From Stutzerimonas azotifigens (GTDB taxonomy: Bacteria; Pseudomonadota; Gammaproteobacteria; Pseudomonadales; Pseudomonadaceae): a DNA stretch of 61,226 bases. Shown piece after piece: positions 1 to 13,835 of this stretch (positions within the stretch are counted from its first letter, which is position 1; the number at the start of each line of letters is the position of its first letter). Position numbers and translations under genes: made by a program. The stretch lies in the NCBI RefSeq assembly GCF_013522725.1, contig NZ_JAAMRF010000014.1, positions 1 to 61,226 of the forward strand, read 5' to 3'. Below the pieces are notes generated by a model, which had not been told where the DNA came from, ran no database searches, and was given only the letters and a program-made list of their open reading frames with translations.

Positions 1-133
1 CGACGATGTCTTCGAGCAGCCCGTGCAGCTCACGGGACTTGGCGCCGTCATCGAGGGAGGCGACGATCTCGAACGGCAGGCTGACCTTTTCCAGGTAGGC
101 CTTCAACTGAGTTTTAAGATTGGCGTCGAGCAT
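1..133 (-). CDS. ahpF: AhpF, alkyl hydroperoxide reductase subunit F (N-terminal part)
   Basis: Reading the minus strand from the ATG at 133 gives 44 residues starting [17 protein letters not shown] and containing [14 protein letters not shown]. This matches the first residues of AhpF, the FAD/NADH-dependent flavoprotein that reduces the peroxiredoxin AhpC. The gene runs off the left edge, so only the start of the N-terminal thioredoxin-like domain is visible. GGGGAT lies just upstream of the ATG and can act as ribosome binding site. AhpF genes are usually OxyR-controlled; I could not define a convincing OxyR box in the upstream 140 bases. Confidence 0.85.
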   Translation of the reverse strand, partial: MLDANLKTQLKAYLEKVSLPFEIVASLDDGAKSRELHGLLEDIV

Positions 134-270
134 GTGTAAATCCCCAGGTGAATAATAGCTGTGCCCGGTTGGGCTTTAAGATGGGGATAACCTTAAACGA
201 GAAAGGGCTATTCTCTAAATTGATAGAAATAGTCGCATTGATGCCCTGAGCCTATCGATCATGCCCTAAA

Positions 271-300
271 GCAAAACCCCGGCCTACGCCGGGGTTTTGC
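271..300. terminator. Bidirectional Rho-independent terminator after gyrB
   Basis: GCAAAACCCCGGC and GCCGGGGTTTTGC form a near-perfect inverted repeat with a 4-base loop. It has A-tracts on the left and T-tracts on the right, so it can terminate on either strand. It lies 24 bases past the gyrB stop and upstream of ahpF on the same strand, closing the dnaA-dnaN-recF-gyrB operon. Confidence 0.9.
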
Positions 301-323
301 TGAAAGCAGTCAGAACAACAGGA

Positions 324-3850
<3,527 letters not shown>

Positions 3851-3861
3851 TAAGCGAGGAG

Positions 3862-4965
3862 TTACAGACGCATCGGCATGACCACATACGCCGAATCGTC
3901 GTTATCGAACTCTTGAACCAGCGCACTGCTGTTGGAATCGGACAAGATCAGGCGTACCTGATCGGTCGTCATTACACCCAGTACATCCAACAGGTAGCTG
4001 ACGTTGAAGCCGATTTCCAGTGCATCGCCGTTGTACTCCACGGCCACCTCTTCTTCAGCTTCTTCCTGCTCTGGGTTGTTCGCCTGGATCTTGAGAAGCC
4101 CGCTTTGCAACTGCAGGCGAATACCACGGTACTTTTCATTCGACAGAATCGCGGTGCGACTGAACGCTTCACGCAACAGCTGTCGATCACCAACCACTAG
4201 CTTGTCGCCACCACGCGGCAGGACGCGCTCGTAGTCCGGAAATTTGCCATCCACCAGCTTGGAGGTAAACGTGAACTCGCCGGTGGTGGCGCGGATGTGA
4301 TGCTGGCCCAGGACGATGTTGACCTCGGCATCCTGATCGTTGAGCAAGCGCGCCAGCTCGAGAATACCCTTACGCGGTACGATCACCTGATGCCGATCGG
4401 CCTGTTCGATGCCGGCCTGCATGGAACACATCGCCAGACGGTGACCATCGGTGGCGACCGCGCGGAGCATGCCACTGGAGACTTCCAGCAACATCCCATT
4501 GAGATAGTAACGAACGTCCTGCTGCGCCATGGCGAAGCTGCTGCGCTCGATGAGCTTGCGCATGGTGCTCTGGGATACCGAGAAGTTCAGCGAGCCTGGG
4601 CCCTCTTCCACCGTTGGAAAGTCATTGGCAGGCAAGGTCGACAGGGTGAACCGGCTACGCCCGGACTTGACCAGCAGCTTCTGCTCGTCGAAGCGGATAT
4701 CGATCAGCGCATCGCCCGGAAGGCTCTTGCAGATATCCATCAACTTTCGGGCCGGCACGGTGATTTCACCAGGCTCTGCCGCATCCTCGAGCGTGACTCG
4801 CCCAACCAGCTCGACCTCGAGGTCGGTACCGGTCAGCGACAGCTGCTGCCCCTGCACAGACAGCAGGACGTTGGACAGAACCGGCAGGGTCTGGCGTCGT
4901 TCGACGACGCCAGCAACCAACTGCAGGGGTTTCAACAAGGCTTCGCGCTGAATAGTGAAATGCAT
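3862..4965 (-). CDS. dnaN: DNA polymerase III beta subunit (sliding clamp)
   Basis: The product has 367 residues, the usual length, and starts [35 protein letters not shown], typical of DnaN. It forms the dimeric ring that tethers polymerase III to DNA and is a hub for Hda, MutS and other partners. The C-terminus [12 protein letters not shown] is the conserved end that forms part of the peptide-binding pocket. It is the second gene of the dnaA operon, 35 bases after dnaA and 11 before recF. Confidence 0.98.
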   Translation of the reverse strand: MHFTIQREALLKPLQLVAGVVERRQTLPVLSNVLLSVQGQQLSLTGTDLEVELVGRVTLEDAAEPGEITVPARKLMDICKSLPGDALIDIRFDEQKLLVKSGRSRFTLSTLPANDFPTVEEGPGSLNFSVSQSTMRKLIERSSFAMAQQDVRYYLNGMLLEVSSGMLRAVATDGHRLAMCSMQAGIEQADRHQVIVPRKGILELARLLNDQDAEVNIVLGQHHIRATTGEFTFTSKLVDGKFPDYERVLPRGGDKLVVGDRQLLREAFSRTAILSNEKYRGIRLQLQSGLLKIQANNPEQEEAEEEVAVEYNGDALEIGFNVSYLLDVLGVMTTDQVRLILSDSNSSALVQEFDNDDSAYVVMPMRL

Positions 4966-5000
4966 GGTCTGTCCCTTGCCTCTTGAATGGGTGCGCCTGG

Positions 5001-6461
5001 TCAGGTCGTCAAAGTACGCAACAGATTCTTGTAGTCTTCGCGGATATCCGCATCGGTCTCACGCAACTCGCCGATTTTACGGCATGCATGCAATACCGTG
5101 GTGTGGTCGCGTCCGCCAAACGCATCGCCTATCTCTGGCAGACTGTGGTTGGTCAGCTCCTTGGACAAGGCCATGGCCACCTGGCGGGGCCTGGCCACCG
5201 AACGCGAGCGACGCTTAGACAATAGATCGGAAATCTTGATCTTGTAGTACTCGGCGACCGTACGCTGGATATTGTCTACGCTGACGAGCTTGTCCTGCAG
5301 CGCCAGCAGATCCTTGAGCGACTCGCGAATCAACTCGATGGTGATGTCGCGCCCCATGAAGTGAGCATGAGCGATGACGCGCTTGAGCGCGCCCTCCAAC
5401 TCACGCACGTTTGATCGGATCCGCTGAGCAATAAAGAATGCCGCGTCGTGCGGCAAATCGACTTTGGCCTGATCGGCCTTCTTCATCAGGATCGCCACGC
5501 GGGTTTCGAGCTCGGGCGGCTCGACCGCAACGGTCAAACCCCAGCCAAACCTCGATTTAAGGCGCTCTTCCAGGCCATCGATTTCCTTGGGGTAGCGATC
5601 ACTGGTAAGGATGACCTGCTGCCCACCTTCAAGCAGGGCATTAAAGGTATGGAAGAATTCCTCCTGCGAGCGCTCTTTCTTGGCAAAAAACTGGATATCG
5701 TCGATCAGCAGCGCATCCACCGAGCGGTAGAAGCGCTTGAATTCGTTGATGGCATTGAGCTGAAGCGCCTTGACCATGTCAGCGACGAATCGCTCCGAGT
5801 GCAGGTAAACCACCTTGGCGTTGGGGTTCTTCTTCAACAGGTGGTTGCCGACGGCATGCATCAGGTGGGTCTTACCAAGGCCGACCCCACCATAAAGGAA
5901 CAACGGGTTGTAGCCGTGCTTGGGATTGTCCGCCACCTGCCAGGCGGCAGCACGGGCAAGCTGGTTCGACTTGCCCTCGACGAAGTTTTCGAAGGTAAAG
6001 GTGCGATTCAGATAACTGGTGTGCTTGAGCGCACCCTCGACCTGAACCGTACGTTCGCTGCGCGCAAGCGGTGCTTCGACCGTATCGGAAGACGGTTGCG
6101 CAATGTCCGGAGCCGATAGCGGCTGCGCAGGCACCGGGGCGACCTTCGCTATCGCAGGCGCCACGGCCGCCTGAGCCCGGGCCGCCTGCGCAGATGGAAG
6201 GGCGCCTGCCGAGGTTCGCTTGCTACCGATCAGCAACGAGAGCGCCGGGACGATCCCGGTCGCGCGCTCGCTCAATAATTCCAGCAGTCGCGACAAGTAC
6301 TTTTCGTTGACCCAATCAAGGACGAATCGATTAGGCGCGTAGACGCGCAGCTCATCGCCGTTGGCTTCAACCTGAAGAGGCCGGATCCAGGTGTTGAATT
6401 GCTGCGCTGGCAGCTCGTCGCGCAAAAGGTCTACGCACTGCTGCCAAAGTTCCACCGTCAC
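5001..6461 (-). CDS. dnaA: Chromosomal replication initiator DnaA
   Basis: DnaA has 486 residues here and binds DnaA boxes to melt oriC. Domain I starts [28 protein letters not shown] variable Ala/Pro-rich linker covers about residues 85-135. The AAA+ domain carries Walker [11 protein letters not shown] at 191-200 and Walker [10 protein letters not shown]. The C-terminal domain IV has the DnaA-box signature near [15 protein letters not shown]. The start is a GTG at 6461 preceded by AGGAG with good spacing. It reads away from oriC as the first gene of dnaA-dnaN-recF-gyrB. The upstream DnaA boxes suggest autoregulation. Confidence 0.98.
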   Translation of the reverse strand: MTVELWQQCVDLLRDELPAQQFNTWIRPLQVEANGDELRVYAPNRFVLDWVNEKYLSRLLELLSERATGIVPALSLLIGSKRTSAGALPSAQAARAQAAVAPAIAKVAPVPAQPLSAPDIAQPSSDTVEAPLARSERTVQVEGALKHTSYLNRTFTFENFVEGKSNQLARAAAWQVADNPKHGYNPLFLYGGVGLGKTHLMHAVGNHLLKKNPNAKVVYLHSERFVADMVKALQLNAINEFKRFYRSVDALLIDDIQFFAKKERSQEEFFHTFNALLEGGQQVILTSDRYPKEIDGLEERLKSRFGWGLTVAVEPPELETRVAILMKKADQAKVDLPHDAAFFIAQRIRSNVRELEGALKRVIAHAHFMGRDITIELIRESLKDLLALQDKLVSVDNIQRTVAEYYKIKISDLLSKRRSRSVARPRQVAMALSKELTNHSLPEIGDAFGGRDHTTVLHACRKIGELRETDADIREDYKNLLRTLTT

Positions 6462-6509
6462 GGAAGCTCCTATCGGGGCCGAAAAAAACAGTGGCCATTG
6501 TAGCTGGCG

Positions 6510-6840
6510 GCGGCCTGGTTATCCACAACTCAGACACCCAGCCGCCGAAGCTCGCTCCCTTTTTACCTACCGACGAACGCTGTTGATAACCGCGCTTCAA
6601 GGCTCTTGAAAAGCCTGTGCAGAACAAGCGCATAACCGTCGCTGTGGATAACACGCCATTCGATCCACAGCTTGCTCCCCGGATGTACACCGTCAGCACA
6701 CCGCTAACCCGAGCGGTTATACATTCTGCCACGCCGCTCAACATACCGCCTCTAGGCGGTTATCCACAGAAACTCACCGCAGCATTTATAAACACTGATT
6801 CAGAAAAGCTTTAAATTCTTCTTATCTTATTCATGCAATG
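6510..6840. other. oriC, chromosomal replication origin (dnaA-rpmH interval)
   Basis: Three perfect DnaA boxes TTATCCACA are visible: 6519-6527 (+), 6643-6651 (-) and 6760-6768 (+). Weaker boxes occur at 6581-6589 (TGTTGATAA, one mismatch) and 6661-6669. An AT-rich stretch at about 6780-6836 (TTTATAAAC, CTTTAAATTCTTCTTATC) follows the last box and is the likely DNA unwinding element. The position between dnaA and rpmH is that of the functional Pseudomonas origin. No protein gene is credible here. Confidence 0.93.
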
Positions 6841-6862
6841 CGGTTTTCCTGCTGGTTGGAAA

Positions 6863-6891
6863 TTGACCTGACCTTTGGGCTTCTCTACAAT
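6863..6891 (+). promoter_or_regulatory. Sigma-70 promoter of rpmH-rnpA
   Basis: TTGACC (6863-6868) and TACAAT (6886-6891) are separated by 17 bases. Both hexamers are close to consensus. The promoter faces rpmH, whose start codon is 61 bases past the -10 box. Confidence 0.8.
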
Positions 6892-6951
6892 CGCCGGTCT
6901 CTTTGAGCGGGGGCCATTCCGGCCCGCAACAGAACATCCAGGTAACGCACC

Positions 6952-7086
6952 ATGAAACGCACTTTCCAACCCAGCACCATCAAGCGCGCTCGCACCCACG
7001 GTTTCCGTGCCCGCATGGCCACCAAGAACGGCCGCGCCGTCCTGTCGCGTCGTCGCGCCAAGGGCCGTAAGCGCCTGACCGTCTGA
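6952..7086 (+). CDS. rpmH: 50S ribosomal protein L34
   Basis: The 44-residue product begins [18 protein letters not shown] and is Arg/Lys-rich, matching bacterial L34 over its full length. L34 is a small component of the large ribosomal subunit that binds 23S rRNA. It follows a strong promoter and directly precedes rnpA, the classic bacterial pairing beside oriC. Confidence 0.97.
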   Translation: MKRTFQPSTIKRARTHGFRARMATKNGRAVLSRRRAKGRKRLTV

Positions 7087-7103
7087 TTGACACGGCACAG
7101 GGA

Positions 7104-7499
7104 GTGAGTCGGGGCTTCGGCCGGGAAAAGCGTTTGCTGACCCCCCGCCAGTTCAAAGCAGTCTTCGACTCACCGTCCGGCAAGGTGCCGGGCAGGCAAT
7201 TCCTCTTGCTAGCACGCCAGAACGAACTGGATTACCCAAGGCTTGGGCTGGTGATCGGCAAGAAAAGCGTCAAGCTATCGGTCGAGCGCAACCGTGCCAA
7301 ACGGCAGATGCGCGAATCCTTCAGACACCATCAACACGATCTCGCCGGCTGGGATATCGTGATCGTGGCGCGCAAGGGACTCGGTGATTTGGACAACCCT
7401 GAGCTGGCACGTCAGCTGGGCAAAGCCTGGAACAGGCTCGGACGTCTCAAGCCCTCCCCCGAGGTCGCACAGCAAGCGGCCAAGCTTCCCCATGCGTAA
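7104..7499 (+). CDS. rnpA: Ribonuclease P protein component
   Basis: RnpA (131 residues) is the protein cofactor of the RNase P ribozyme, which matures the 5' ends of tRNAs. The family signature [16 protein letters not shown] (RNR motif) is near residues 56-71. The N-terminus [20 protein letters not shown] is typical. Translation starts at a GTG, 17 bases past the rpmH stop, with GGGAG upstream. Its 3' end overlaps yidD by 8 bases. Confidence 0.96.
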   Translation: MSRGFGREKRLLTPRQFKAVFDSPSGKVPGRQFLLLARQNELDYPRLGLVIGKKSVKLSVERNRAKRQMRESFRHHQHDLAGWDIVIVARKGLGDLDNPELARQLGKAWNRLGRLKPSPEVAQQAAKLPHA

Positions 7500-7737
7500 A
7501 CTGGCGCTCGCCTCGATCCAGGTTTATCGCTATGCCATCAGCCCCTTGATGGCCAGCCACTGTCGCTTCTACCCCAGCTGCTCCTGCTACGCCTACGAAG
7601 CCATCGAACACCATGGCCTCTTGCGAGGCGGTTGGTTGAGCCTGCGTAGGCTCGGTCGCTGTCATCCCTGGAATGCGGGCGGCTACGACCCGGTTCCCCC
7701 AAACACTTCTTCCAATTCTTCTTCGATGGCCGAGTAA
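7492..7737 (+). CDS. yidD: YidD, membrane protein insertion efficiency factor
   Basis: The 81-residue product has the YidD hallmarks [20 protein letters not shown] and [16 protein letters not shown], with conserved Cys residues. YidD is a small membrane-associated protein that helps YidC or Sec insertion of membrane proteins. I chose the ATG at 7492 because it begins the conserved [18 protein letters not shown]. An earlier in-frame start would overlap rnpA far more. The gene ends 2 bases before yidC. Confidence 0.95.
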   Translation: MRKLALASIQVYRYAISPLMASHCRFYPSCSCYAYEAIEHHGLLRGGWLSLRRLGRCHPWNAGGYDPVPPNTSSNSSSMAE

Positions 7738-7739
7738 CC

Positions 7740-9407
7740 ATGGATATCAAACGCTCGATCCTGCTTGTCGCCCTGGCAGTCGTCGCCTACCTGCTGGTGC
7801 TCCAGTGGAACCAGGACTACGGCCAGGCGCCGATGCCTGCTGAAACCGTCCAACGCCAGGCCCCTGCTGCCGCGCTGCCGGACACGCCGTCCGTCGCTGA
7901 AGGCAGTCACGACGACGTCCCAAGCGTCACCGGTAGCGAACCGGTCAGCGCCCTGCCCGCCGAACAGCCCAGCAATCAGCTGATTCGCGTACGTACCGAC
8001 GTATTGGAACTGGCCATCGATCCGCGCGGCGGCGACATCGTCGAGCTGATGCTTCCGCAATATCCGCGCCGCCAGGACCGTCCTGACGTGCCCTTCCAGC
8101 TGTTCGAACGCAGCGGCGAGCGCACCTATGAAGCGCAGAGCGGCCTCATCGGTGATGGTCCTGACCAAGCCAGCGGTCGTCCGTTGTACCGCAGCGAGCG
8201 CAGCGAATATCAGATGAGCGAAGGCCAGAACGAACTGGTGGTCGACCTCAGCTACAGCGCCAACGGCGTCAACTACACCAAGCGCTTCAGCTTCACCCGT
8301 GGCGAGTACGACCTGGGCGTGAGCTACCTGATCGACAACCAGAGCGAGCAGCCCTGGACCGGCCATCTGTTTGCCCAGCTCAAGCGCGACAACAGCGGCG
8401 ATCCTTCCTCGAGCACCGCGACAGGCACCGCGACCTACCTGGGCGCTGCGATGTGGACGGCCGACGAGCCCTATCGCAAGATTTCTCGCGGCAACATGGA
8501 TGATAAGCGGGTCAAGGAAACCGTGCAGGGCGGCTGGATCGCCTGGCTGCAGCATTACTTCGTTACCGCCTGGGTTCCTGAGCCTGAAAGCACCAACGTG
8601 GTGCAGACCCGCAAGGATAGCCAGGGCAATTACATCATCGGTTTCACCGGTCCGGCGATCAGCGTTGCTCCCGGCACCCAGGGCGAAACCAGTGCCCGCC
8701 TGTATGCCGGCCCGAAGCTCCAGGACAAGCTCGAGGAGCTCTCCCCTGGCCTGCGTCTGACGGTCGACTACGGCATTCTCTGGTTCCTCGCCCAGCCGAT
8801 TTTCTGGCTGCTCGAGAATATTCACGCCCTGCTCGGCAACTGGGGTTGGTCGATCATCGTACTGACCGTCATCATCAAGCTCGCCTTCTTCCCCCTTTCT
8901 GCGGCCAGCTATCGCTCGATGGCGCGTATGCGGGCGGTGTCGCCGAAGATGCAGGCGCTCAAAGAGCAGTACGGTGACGACCGCCAGAAGATGTCCCAGG
9001 CAATGATGGAGCTGTACAAGAAAGAGAAGATCAACCCGCTTGGGGGTTGCTTGCCGATCCTGGTGCAGATGCCGGTGTTCCTGGCGCTCTACTGGACGCT
9101 GCTGGAAAGCGTCGAGATGCGCCAGGCGCCCTGGATGTTCTGGATTACCGACCTGTCGATCAAGGATCCGTTCTTCATCCTGCCGATCATCATGGGCGCG
9201 ACCATGTTCATCCAACAGCAACTCAACCCGACGCCGCCCGATCCGATGCAGGCAAGGGTGATGAAGCTGATGCCGATCATCTTCACCTTCTTCTTCCTTT
9301 GGTTCCCGGCGGGTCTGGTGCTGTACTGGGTGGTCAACAACATCCTGTCCATCGCACAGCAGTGGTACATTACCCGCAAGATCGAGGCGGCTGCCAAAAC
9401 AGCCTGA
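7740..9407 (+). CDS. yidC: Membrane protein insertase YidC
   Basis: YidC (555 residues) inserts and folds inner-membrane proteins, alone or with SecYEG. An N-terminal membrane anchor (SILLVALAVVAYLLVLQW) precedes a large periplasmic domain (about 60-345). The conserved five-helix core follows, including WGWSIIVLTVIIKLAFFPLS and GGCLPILVQMPVFLALYW. The C-terminal helix PIIFTFFFLWFPAGLVLYWVVNN is typical of the Gram-negative type. It is the last gene of rpmH-rnpA-yidD-yidC before a terminator. Confidence 0.97.
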   Translation: MDIKRSILLVALAVVAYLLVLQWNQDYGQAPMPAETVQRQAPAAALPDTPSVAEGSHDDVPSVTGSEPVSALPAEQPSNQLIRVRTDVLELAIDPRGGDIVELMLPQYPRRQDRPDVPFQLFERSGERTYEAQSGLIGDGPDQASGRPLYRSERSEYQMSEGQNELVVDLSYSANGVNYTKRFSFTRGEYDLGVSYLIDNQSEQPWTGHLFAQLKRDNSGDPSSSTATGTATYLGAAMWTADEPYRKISRGNMDDKRVKETVQGGWIAWLQHYFVTAWVPEPESTNVVQTRKDSQGNYIIGFTGPAISVAPGTQGETSARLYAGPKLQDKLEELSPGLRLTVDYGILWFLAQPIFWLLENIHALLGNWGWSIIVLTVIIKLAFFPLSAASYRSMARMRAVSPKMQALKEQYGDDRQKMSQAMMELYKKEKINPLGGCLPILVQMPVFLALYWTLLESVEMRQAPWMFWITDLSIKDPFFILPIIMGATMFIQQQLNPTPPDPMQARVMKLMPIIFTFFFLWFPAGLVLYWVVNNILSIAQQWYITRKIEAAAKTA

Positions 9408-9424
9408 CCGTAGTGACTCGTGAC

Positions 9425-9453
9425 GCAAACGCCCCTTGATTGGGGCGTTTTGC
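9425..9453 (+). terminator. Rho-independent terminator between yidC and mnmE
   Basis: GCAAACGCCCC and GGGGCGTTTTGC pair around a short TTGATT loop, with T residues in the right arm. It lies 18 bases past the yidC stop and ends 18 bases before the mnmE ATG, so it is placed to limit read-through. Confidence 0.8.
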
Positions 9454-9471
9454 TATTTGCCCGGAGGCGCC

Positions 9472-10839
9472 ATGACCCCTGTACAGGACACCATCGCTGC
9501 CATCGCTACCGCTCCTGGCCGAGGCGGCGTCGGTATCGTCCGCGTCTCTGGTGCACGCGCCAAGGCCGTGGCCATCACCCTCACCGGCCGCGAGCCGACA
9601 CCCCGCCATGCCCATTACGGCCCCTTCCATGCCGATGACGGTGAAGTCATCGACGAGGGGCTGATGCTGTTCTTTCCCGGACCCCATTCGTTCACCGGGG
9701 AAGACGTTCTGGAGCTGCAGGGCCACGGCGGTCCGGTGGTCCTCGATCTGCTGCTGCGACGCTGCGTTGAACTCGGGGTACGGCTGGCCCGTCCCGGTGA
9801 GTTCAGTGAACGGGCCTTTCTCAACGACAAGCTCGACCTGGCACAGGCCGAGGCTATCGCCGACCTGATCGAAGCCAGCTCCGAGCAGGCGGCACGCAAC
9901 GCCCTGCGTTCGCTTCAGGGAGACTTTTCGCGGCGGGTGAACCAGCTGACCGAGCAGCTGATCCAGCTGCGCATCTACGTCGAGGCGGCCATCGATTTTC
10001 CGGAGGAGGAGATCGATTTCCTCGCCGATGGCAAGGTCTTGCAGCTGCTCGAAGCGGTGCGTCAGGCCTTGGCCGAGGTACAGCGGGAAGCCGGGCAGGG
10101 CGCTCTGCTGCGCGAAGGCATGACGGTGGTAATTGCGGGACGACCCAATGCCGGTAAATCCAGCCTGCTCAACGCGCTGGCCGGACGCGAGGCGGCCATC
10201 GTCACGGACATCGCCGGCACCACGCGCGATGTGCTGCGCGAACATATCCACATCGACGGCATGCCGCTGCATGTCGTCGACACCGCCGGGCTGCGCGAGG
10301 CTCAGGATCAGGTCGAACGAATCGGCGTAGAGCGGGCTCTGAAAGCGATCGGGGAAGCGGACCGGGTGTTGTTGGTGGTGGATGCCACGGCGCCGGAGGC
10401 TGCCGATCCGTTCGCCCTCTGGCCGGAGTTTCTCCAGCAAAGACCGGCTCCCGAGCGGATAACCCTGATTCGCAACAAGGCCGACCTTTCCGGCGAACCG
10501 GTTCAGCTCGCTACCAGCGCGGATGGTCACGTCACCCTCAGCCTTTCGGCGCGCTCCTGTGCCGGACTGGAACTGTTACGCGACCACCTCAAAGCCTGCA
10601 TGGGCTACCAGCAGACGGGAGAAGGCGGCTTCAGCGCCCGTCGGAGACACCTGGACGCGTTGCGCCAGGCACAGGACCACCTGGATCACGGTCATGCCCA
10701 GCTTACCCAGGCGGGCGCGGGCGAACTGCTAGCCGAAGACCTGCGCATGGCCCAGCAAGCGCTGGGTGAGATTACCGGAGCCTTCGGTTCCGACGACCTG
10801 CTGGGCCGCATCTTCTCGAGCTTCTGCATCGGCAAATAG
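9472..10839 (+). CDS. mnmE: tRNA uridine-5-carboxymethylaminomethyl modification GTPase MnmE
   Basis: MnmE (455 residues) works with MnmG to install cmnm5 or nm5 groups on wobble U34 of certain tRNAs. The N-terminal tetrahydrofolate-binding domain starts [22 protein letters not shown]. The G domain near 215-375 has [20 protein letters not shown] and RNKADL. The protein ends in SFCIGK, the conserved C-terminal CIGK motif. The ATG at 9472 follows CCGGAGGCGC; an upstream in-frame start at 9436 would lie inside the terminator stem. Confidence 0.97.
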   Translation: MTPVQDTIAAIATAPGRGGVGIVRVSGARAKAVAITLTGREPTPRHAHYGPFHADDGEVIDEGLMLFFPGPHSFTGEDVLELQGHGGPVVLDLLLRRCVELGVRLARPGEFSERAFLNDKLDLAQAEAIADLIEASSEQAARNALRSLQGDFSRRVNQLTEQLIQLRIYVEAAIDFPEEEIDFLADGKVLQLLEAVRQALAEVQREAGQGALLREGMTVVIAGRPNAGKSSLLNALAGREAAIVTDIAGTTRDVLREHIHIDGMPLHVVDTAGLREAQDQVERIGVERALKAIGEADRVLLVVDATAPEAADPFALWPEFLQQRPAPERITLIRNKADLSGEPVQLATSADGHVTLSLSARSCAGLELLRDHLKACMGYQQTGEGGFSARRRHLDALRQAQDHLDHGHAQLTQAGAGELLAEDLRMAQQALGEITGAFGSDDLLGRIFSSFCIGK

Positions 10840-10866
10840 CCGACCTGCAACCTCTTCGCTTCGACC

Positions 10867-10884
10867 GCCTCCGAACCAGGAGGC
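10867..10884 (+). terminator. Possible terminator hairpin after mnmE
   Basis: GCCTCC-N6-GGAGGC lies 28 bases past the mnmE stop. It is followed by TTCCCC rather than a T-run, so termination here is plausible but unproven. Confidence 0.4.
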
Positions 10885-10899
10885 TTCCCCTACGTGCGG

Positions 10900-11175
10900 C
10901 CTGAAGCCTGTGGACAAACCTCCCTGTGCTCCTGGGATAACCCTTGGCTGAAGCATGGAATAAATCTGTCTGTGCATAAACACCTGTTTAATCCACAGGT
11001 GATCTGCAGCTAATCTACAGAGCCAACCCAGGCAACGCACAGACTCATACAGTGCTCGACGTGACGGATAACTAGGCCTATACGAGGTTATCCACAGAAA
11101 AGCGAGCCCTCATATACAATCACATAAATAAAGCTCTTATATTTCTTTTCTATCTTTCTATGCTTGACGTTAATC
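10900..11175. other. Second oriC-like region upstream of mnmG
   Basis: This 434-base intergenic stretch carries a perfect DnaA box (11088-11096), a consensus TTATNCACA box (10971-10979, minus) and one-mismatch boxes at 10909-10917 and 10989-10997. A very AT-rich segment at about 11109-11165 follows, with long T- and A-rich runs. The arrangement of boxes then AT-rich DNA copies that of oriC 4 kb away. Two putative origins of this kind have been described in P. aeruginosa, of which only the dnaA-side one is thought to act as the main origin. Confidence 0.7.
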
Positions 11176-11227
11176 GCTAGCTGATCATTTTTTGCCCAAG
11201 AGTCTTCTTTCGCCTGGGCTAAAACCC

Positions 11228-11233
11228 TATACT
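11228..11233 (+). promoter_or_regulatory. Possible -10 element for mnmG
   Basis: TATACT lies 41 bases upstream of the mnmG GTG, within GGCTAAAACCCTATACTTGCG. The matching -35 (TTCTTT at 11205-11210, 17-base spacing) is weak. Confidence 0.4.
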
Positions 11234-11273
11234 TGCGCGTTTCCCAAAACCATCTGGAACAGGCACGAGGTGC

Positions 11274-13169
11274 GTGGTGGACTTCCCTTCCCGTTTTGAC
11301 GTGATCGTCATCGGTGGCGGCCATGCCGGTACCGAAGCTGCGCTGGCGGCTGCACGCATGGGCGTGAAGACCCTGCTGCTGACGCACAATGTGGAAACCC
11401 TTGGCCAGATGAGCTGCAATCCCGCAATCGGCGGGATCGGCAAAAGCCATCTGGTCAAGGAAATCGACGCCCTTGGCGGCGCCATGGCCGAGGCGACCGA
11501 CCGCGGCGGCATCCAGTTTCGTGTGCTCAACAGCCGCAAGGGTCCCGCCGTGCGCGCGACGCGTGCGCAGGCGGATCGCGTGCTGTACAAGGCGGCTATC
11601 CGCGAGACGCTGGAAAATCAGGCCAACCTGTGGATATTCCAGCAGGCTGCAGACGATCTGATCGTCGAACAGGATCAGGTCAAAGGCGTCGTCACCCAGA
11701 TGGGGCTTCGTTTTCTTGCCGAGAACGTGGTGCTGACCACTGGGACTTTCCTCGGCGGACTTATCCACATCGGGCTGGAAAACTATTCCGGCGGCCGTGC
11801 CGGCGATCCGCCTTCGATCGCCCTGGCGCGGCGTTTGCGCGAGCTGCCGTTGCGGGTGGGTCGCCTGAAGACCGGCACGCCCCCGCGCATCGATGGCCGT
11901 AGCGTGGATTTTTCTCAAATGACTGAGCAGCCGGGCGATACGCCGTTGCCGGTGATGTCCTTCCTTGGCTCGCAACAGCAGCATCCACGTCAGGTCAGCT
12001 GCTGGATCACCCACACCAACAGCCGAACCCATGACATCATCTCAGCCAACCTCGATCGCTCGCCGATGTACTCCGGCGTGATCGAGGGCGTAGGCCCGCG
12101 TTACTGTCCGTCAATCGAGGACAAGATCCATCGCTTCGTCGACAAGGACAGCCACCAGGTGTTCATAGAGCCTGAAGGCCTGACCACCCATGAGCTGTAC
12201 CCCAACGGTATCTCCACCTCGTTGCCGTTCGACGTGCAGTTGCAGATCGTCCGAAGCATTCGCGGCATGGAGAATGCCCACATCGTGCGGCCCGGCTATG
12301 CCATCGAGTACGACTACTTCGATCCGCGCGACCTGAAGTACAGCCTCGAGACCAAGGTGATCGGTGGGTTGTTCTTCGCCGGGCAGATCAACGGCACCAC
12401 CGGTTACGAGGAAGCGGGCGCCCAAGGGCTGCTGGCCGGTGCCAATGCGGCGCTGCGTGCCAAGGGACAGGACAGCTGGCACCCGCGCCGTGACGAGGCC
12501 TACCTCGGTGTGCTGGTGGACGACCTGATCACGCTCGGCACTCAGGAACCCTACCGCATGTTCACTTCGCGTGCCGAATACCGGCTGATCCTTCGCGAGG
12601 ACAACGCTGACTTGCGCTTGACCGAGAAAGGCCGTGAGCTCGGTCTGGTCGACGATGCCCGCTGGGCGGCTTTTTCGGCCAAACGCGAGGGCGTCGAACG
12701 TGAAGAACAGCGCCTCAAGAGCACCTGGGTTCGTCCTGGAACCGAGCAAGGTGACGCGATTGTCGCGCGTTTCGGTACACCGCTGACTCACGAGTACAAC
12801 CTGCTCAACCTGCTCAGCCGACCGGAAATCGATTACCTTGGCCTGGCCGAGATTACCGGGCACGGAGGTGTCGACCCGCAGGTCGCCGAGCAGGTCGAGA
12901 TCAAGACCAAATACGCCGGATACATCGAGCGTCAGCAGGATGAGATTGCGCGGCTGAGGGCCAGCGAGAATACCGTTCTGCCGCAGGATCTGGATTTCGC
13001 GACCATTTCCGGGTTGTCCAAGGAAATCCAGCACAAGCTCGCGGCAAGCCGCCCACAGACATTGGGACAGGCTTCGCGTATACCAGGCGTGACCACGGCT
13101 GCGATTTCGCTGCTGCTGATTCACCTGAAGAAGCGCGGCGCCGGCCGTCAGCTGGAGCAGAGCGCCTGA
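11274..13169 (+). CDS. mnmG: tRNA uridine-5-carboxymethylaminomethyl modification enzyme MnmG
   Basis: MnmG (GidA; about 631 residues) is the FAD protein partner of MnmE in wobble-uridine modification. The N-terminal dinucleotide-binding motif is [22 protein letters not shown]. The conserved [26 protein letters not shown] and [21 protein letters not shown] are present. Two consecutive GTG codons (11274 and 11277) both fit; GAGG upstream favours the second slightly. It leads mnmG-rsmG-parA-parB and contains a perfect DnaA box at 11761-11769. Confidence 0.97.
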   Translation: MVDFPSRFDVIVIGGGHAGTEAALAAARMGVKTLLLTHNVETLGQMSCNPAIGGIGKSHLVKEIDALGGAMAEATDRGGIQFRVLNSRKGPAVRATRAQADRVLYKAAIRETLENQANLWIFQQAADDLIVEQDQVKGVVTQMGLRFLAENVVLTTGTFLGGLIHIGLENYSGGRAGDPPSIALARRLRELPLRVGRLKTGTPPRIDGRSVDFSQMTEQPGDTPLPVMSFLGSQQQHPRQVSCWITHTNSRTHDIISANLDRSPMYSGVIEGVGPRYCPSIEDKIHRFVDKDSHQVFIEPEGLTTHELYPNGISTSLPFDVQLQIVRSIRGMENAHIVRPGYAIEYDYFDPRDLKYSLETKVIGGLFFAGQINGTTGYEEAGAQGLLAGANAALRAKGQDSWHPRRDEAYLGVLVDDLITLGTQEPYRMFTSRAEYRLILREDNADLRLTEKGRELGLVDDARWAAFSAKREGVEREEQRLKSTWVRPGTEQGDAIVARFGTPLTHEYNLLNLLSRPEIDYLGLAEITGHGGVDPQVAEQVEIKTKYAGYIERQQDEIARLRASENTVLPQDLDFATISGLSKEIQHKLAASRPQTLGQASRIPGVTTAAISLLLIHLKKRGAGRQLEQSA

Positions 13170-13816
13170 TGCAAGTCGTTAGCGATCGACATGCCGAGGA
13201 ATTGCGCGCCGGCGCCGAGCAGCTGCGCATCGAGCTGAGCGACGCGCAGCAGCGACGACTGCTTGGCTACCTCGCGCTACTGGTCAAATGGAACAAGGCC
13301 TACAACCTGACTGCGGTGCGAGACCCGGACGAGATGGTTTCTCGGCATCTGCTCGACAGCCTGAGCGTCGTCCCTCACGTCGCGCCATTGGGTGACAGCT
13401 GGCTGGATGTGGGAAGCGGTGGCGGTATGCCCGGCATTCCGCTGGCGATCCTATTTCCGGAGCGGCGGTTCACCCTGCTTGACTCAAACGGCAAGAAGAC
13501 CCGCTTTCTCACCCAGGTCAAACTCGAACTCGGGCTCGATAATCTGGAAGTTATCCACAGTCGGGTCGAAGCCTATTCACCACCCCAGCCCTTTTCCGGC
13601 ATCTGCTCGCGAGCGTTCAGCTCGTTGCAGGATTTCGCCAACTGGACCCGTCACCTGGGTAACCAGGGCACCCGCTGGCTGGCGATGAAAGGCGTACAGC
13701 CTGATGACGAGCTTCAAGCGCTACCGGCGGACTTCCGTCTCGAACGCTGCGAGTTGCTGCGGGTTCCCGGTTGCCAAGGACAGCGCCATCTGCTGATACT
13801 GCGGCGCATTTCATGA
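13169..13816 (+). CDS. rsmG: 16S rRNA (guanine-527-N7) methyltransferase RsmG
   Basis: RsmG (GidB, 215 residues) methylates G527 of 16S rRNA using S-adenosylmethionine. The fold is visible in [25 protein letters not shown] and the SAM-binding [19 protein letters not shown]. The ATG overlaps the mnmG stop by one base (TGATG), implying translational coupling. A perfect DnaA box lies inside the gene at 13551-13559. Loss of RsmG is known to give low-level streptomycin resistance in other bacteria. Confidence 0.96.
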   Translation: MQVVSDRHAEELRAGAEQLRIELSDAQQRRLLGYLALLVKWNKAYNLTAVRDPDEMVSRHLLDSLSVVPHVAPLGDSWLDVGSGGGMPGIPLAILFPERRFTLLDSNGKKTRFLTQVKLELGLDNLEVIHSRVEAYSPPQPFSGICSRAFSSLQDFANWTRHLGNQGTRWLAMKGVQPDDELQALPADFRLERCELLRVPGCQGQRHLLILRRIS

Positions 13817-13835
13817 CCCCGGACAGACGCTGATC

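Noticed and set aside
134..260. OxyR-type site in the ahpF upstream region
   Set aside because: ATAG and CTAT elements occur but not at the regular 7-base spacing of an OxyR site.
7683..9428. Long open frame opposite yidC (581 codons)
   Set aside because: Antisense shadow rich in Arg, His and Gly with no domain; yidC explains the region.
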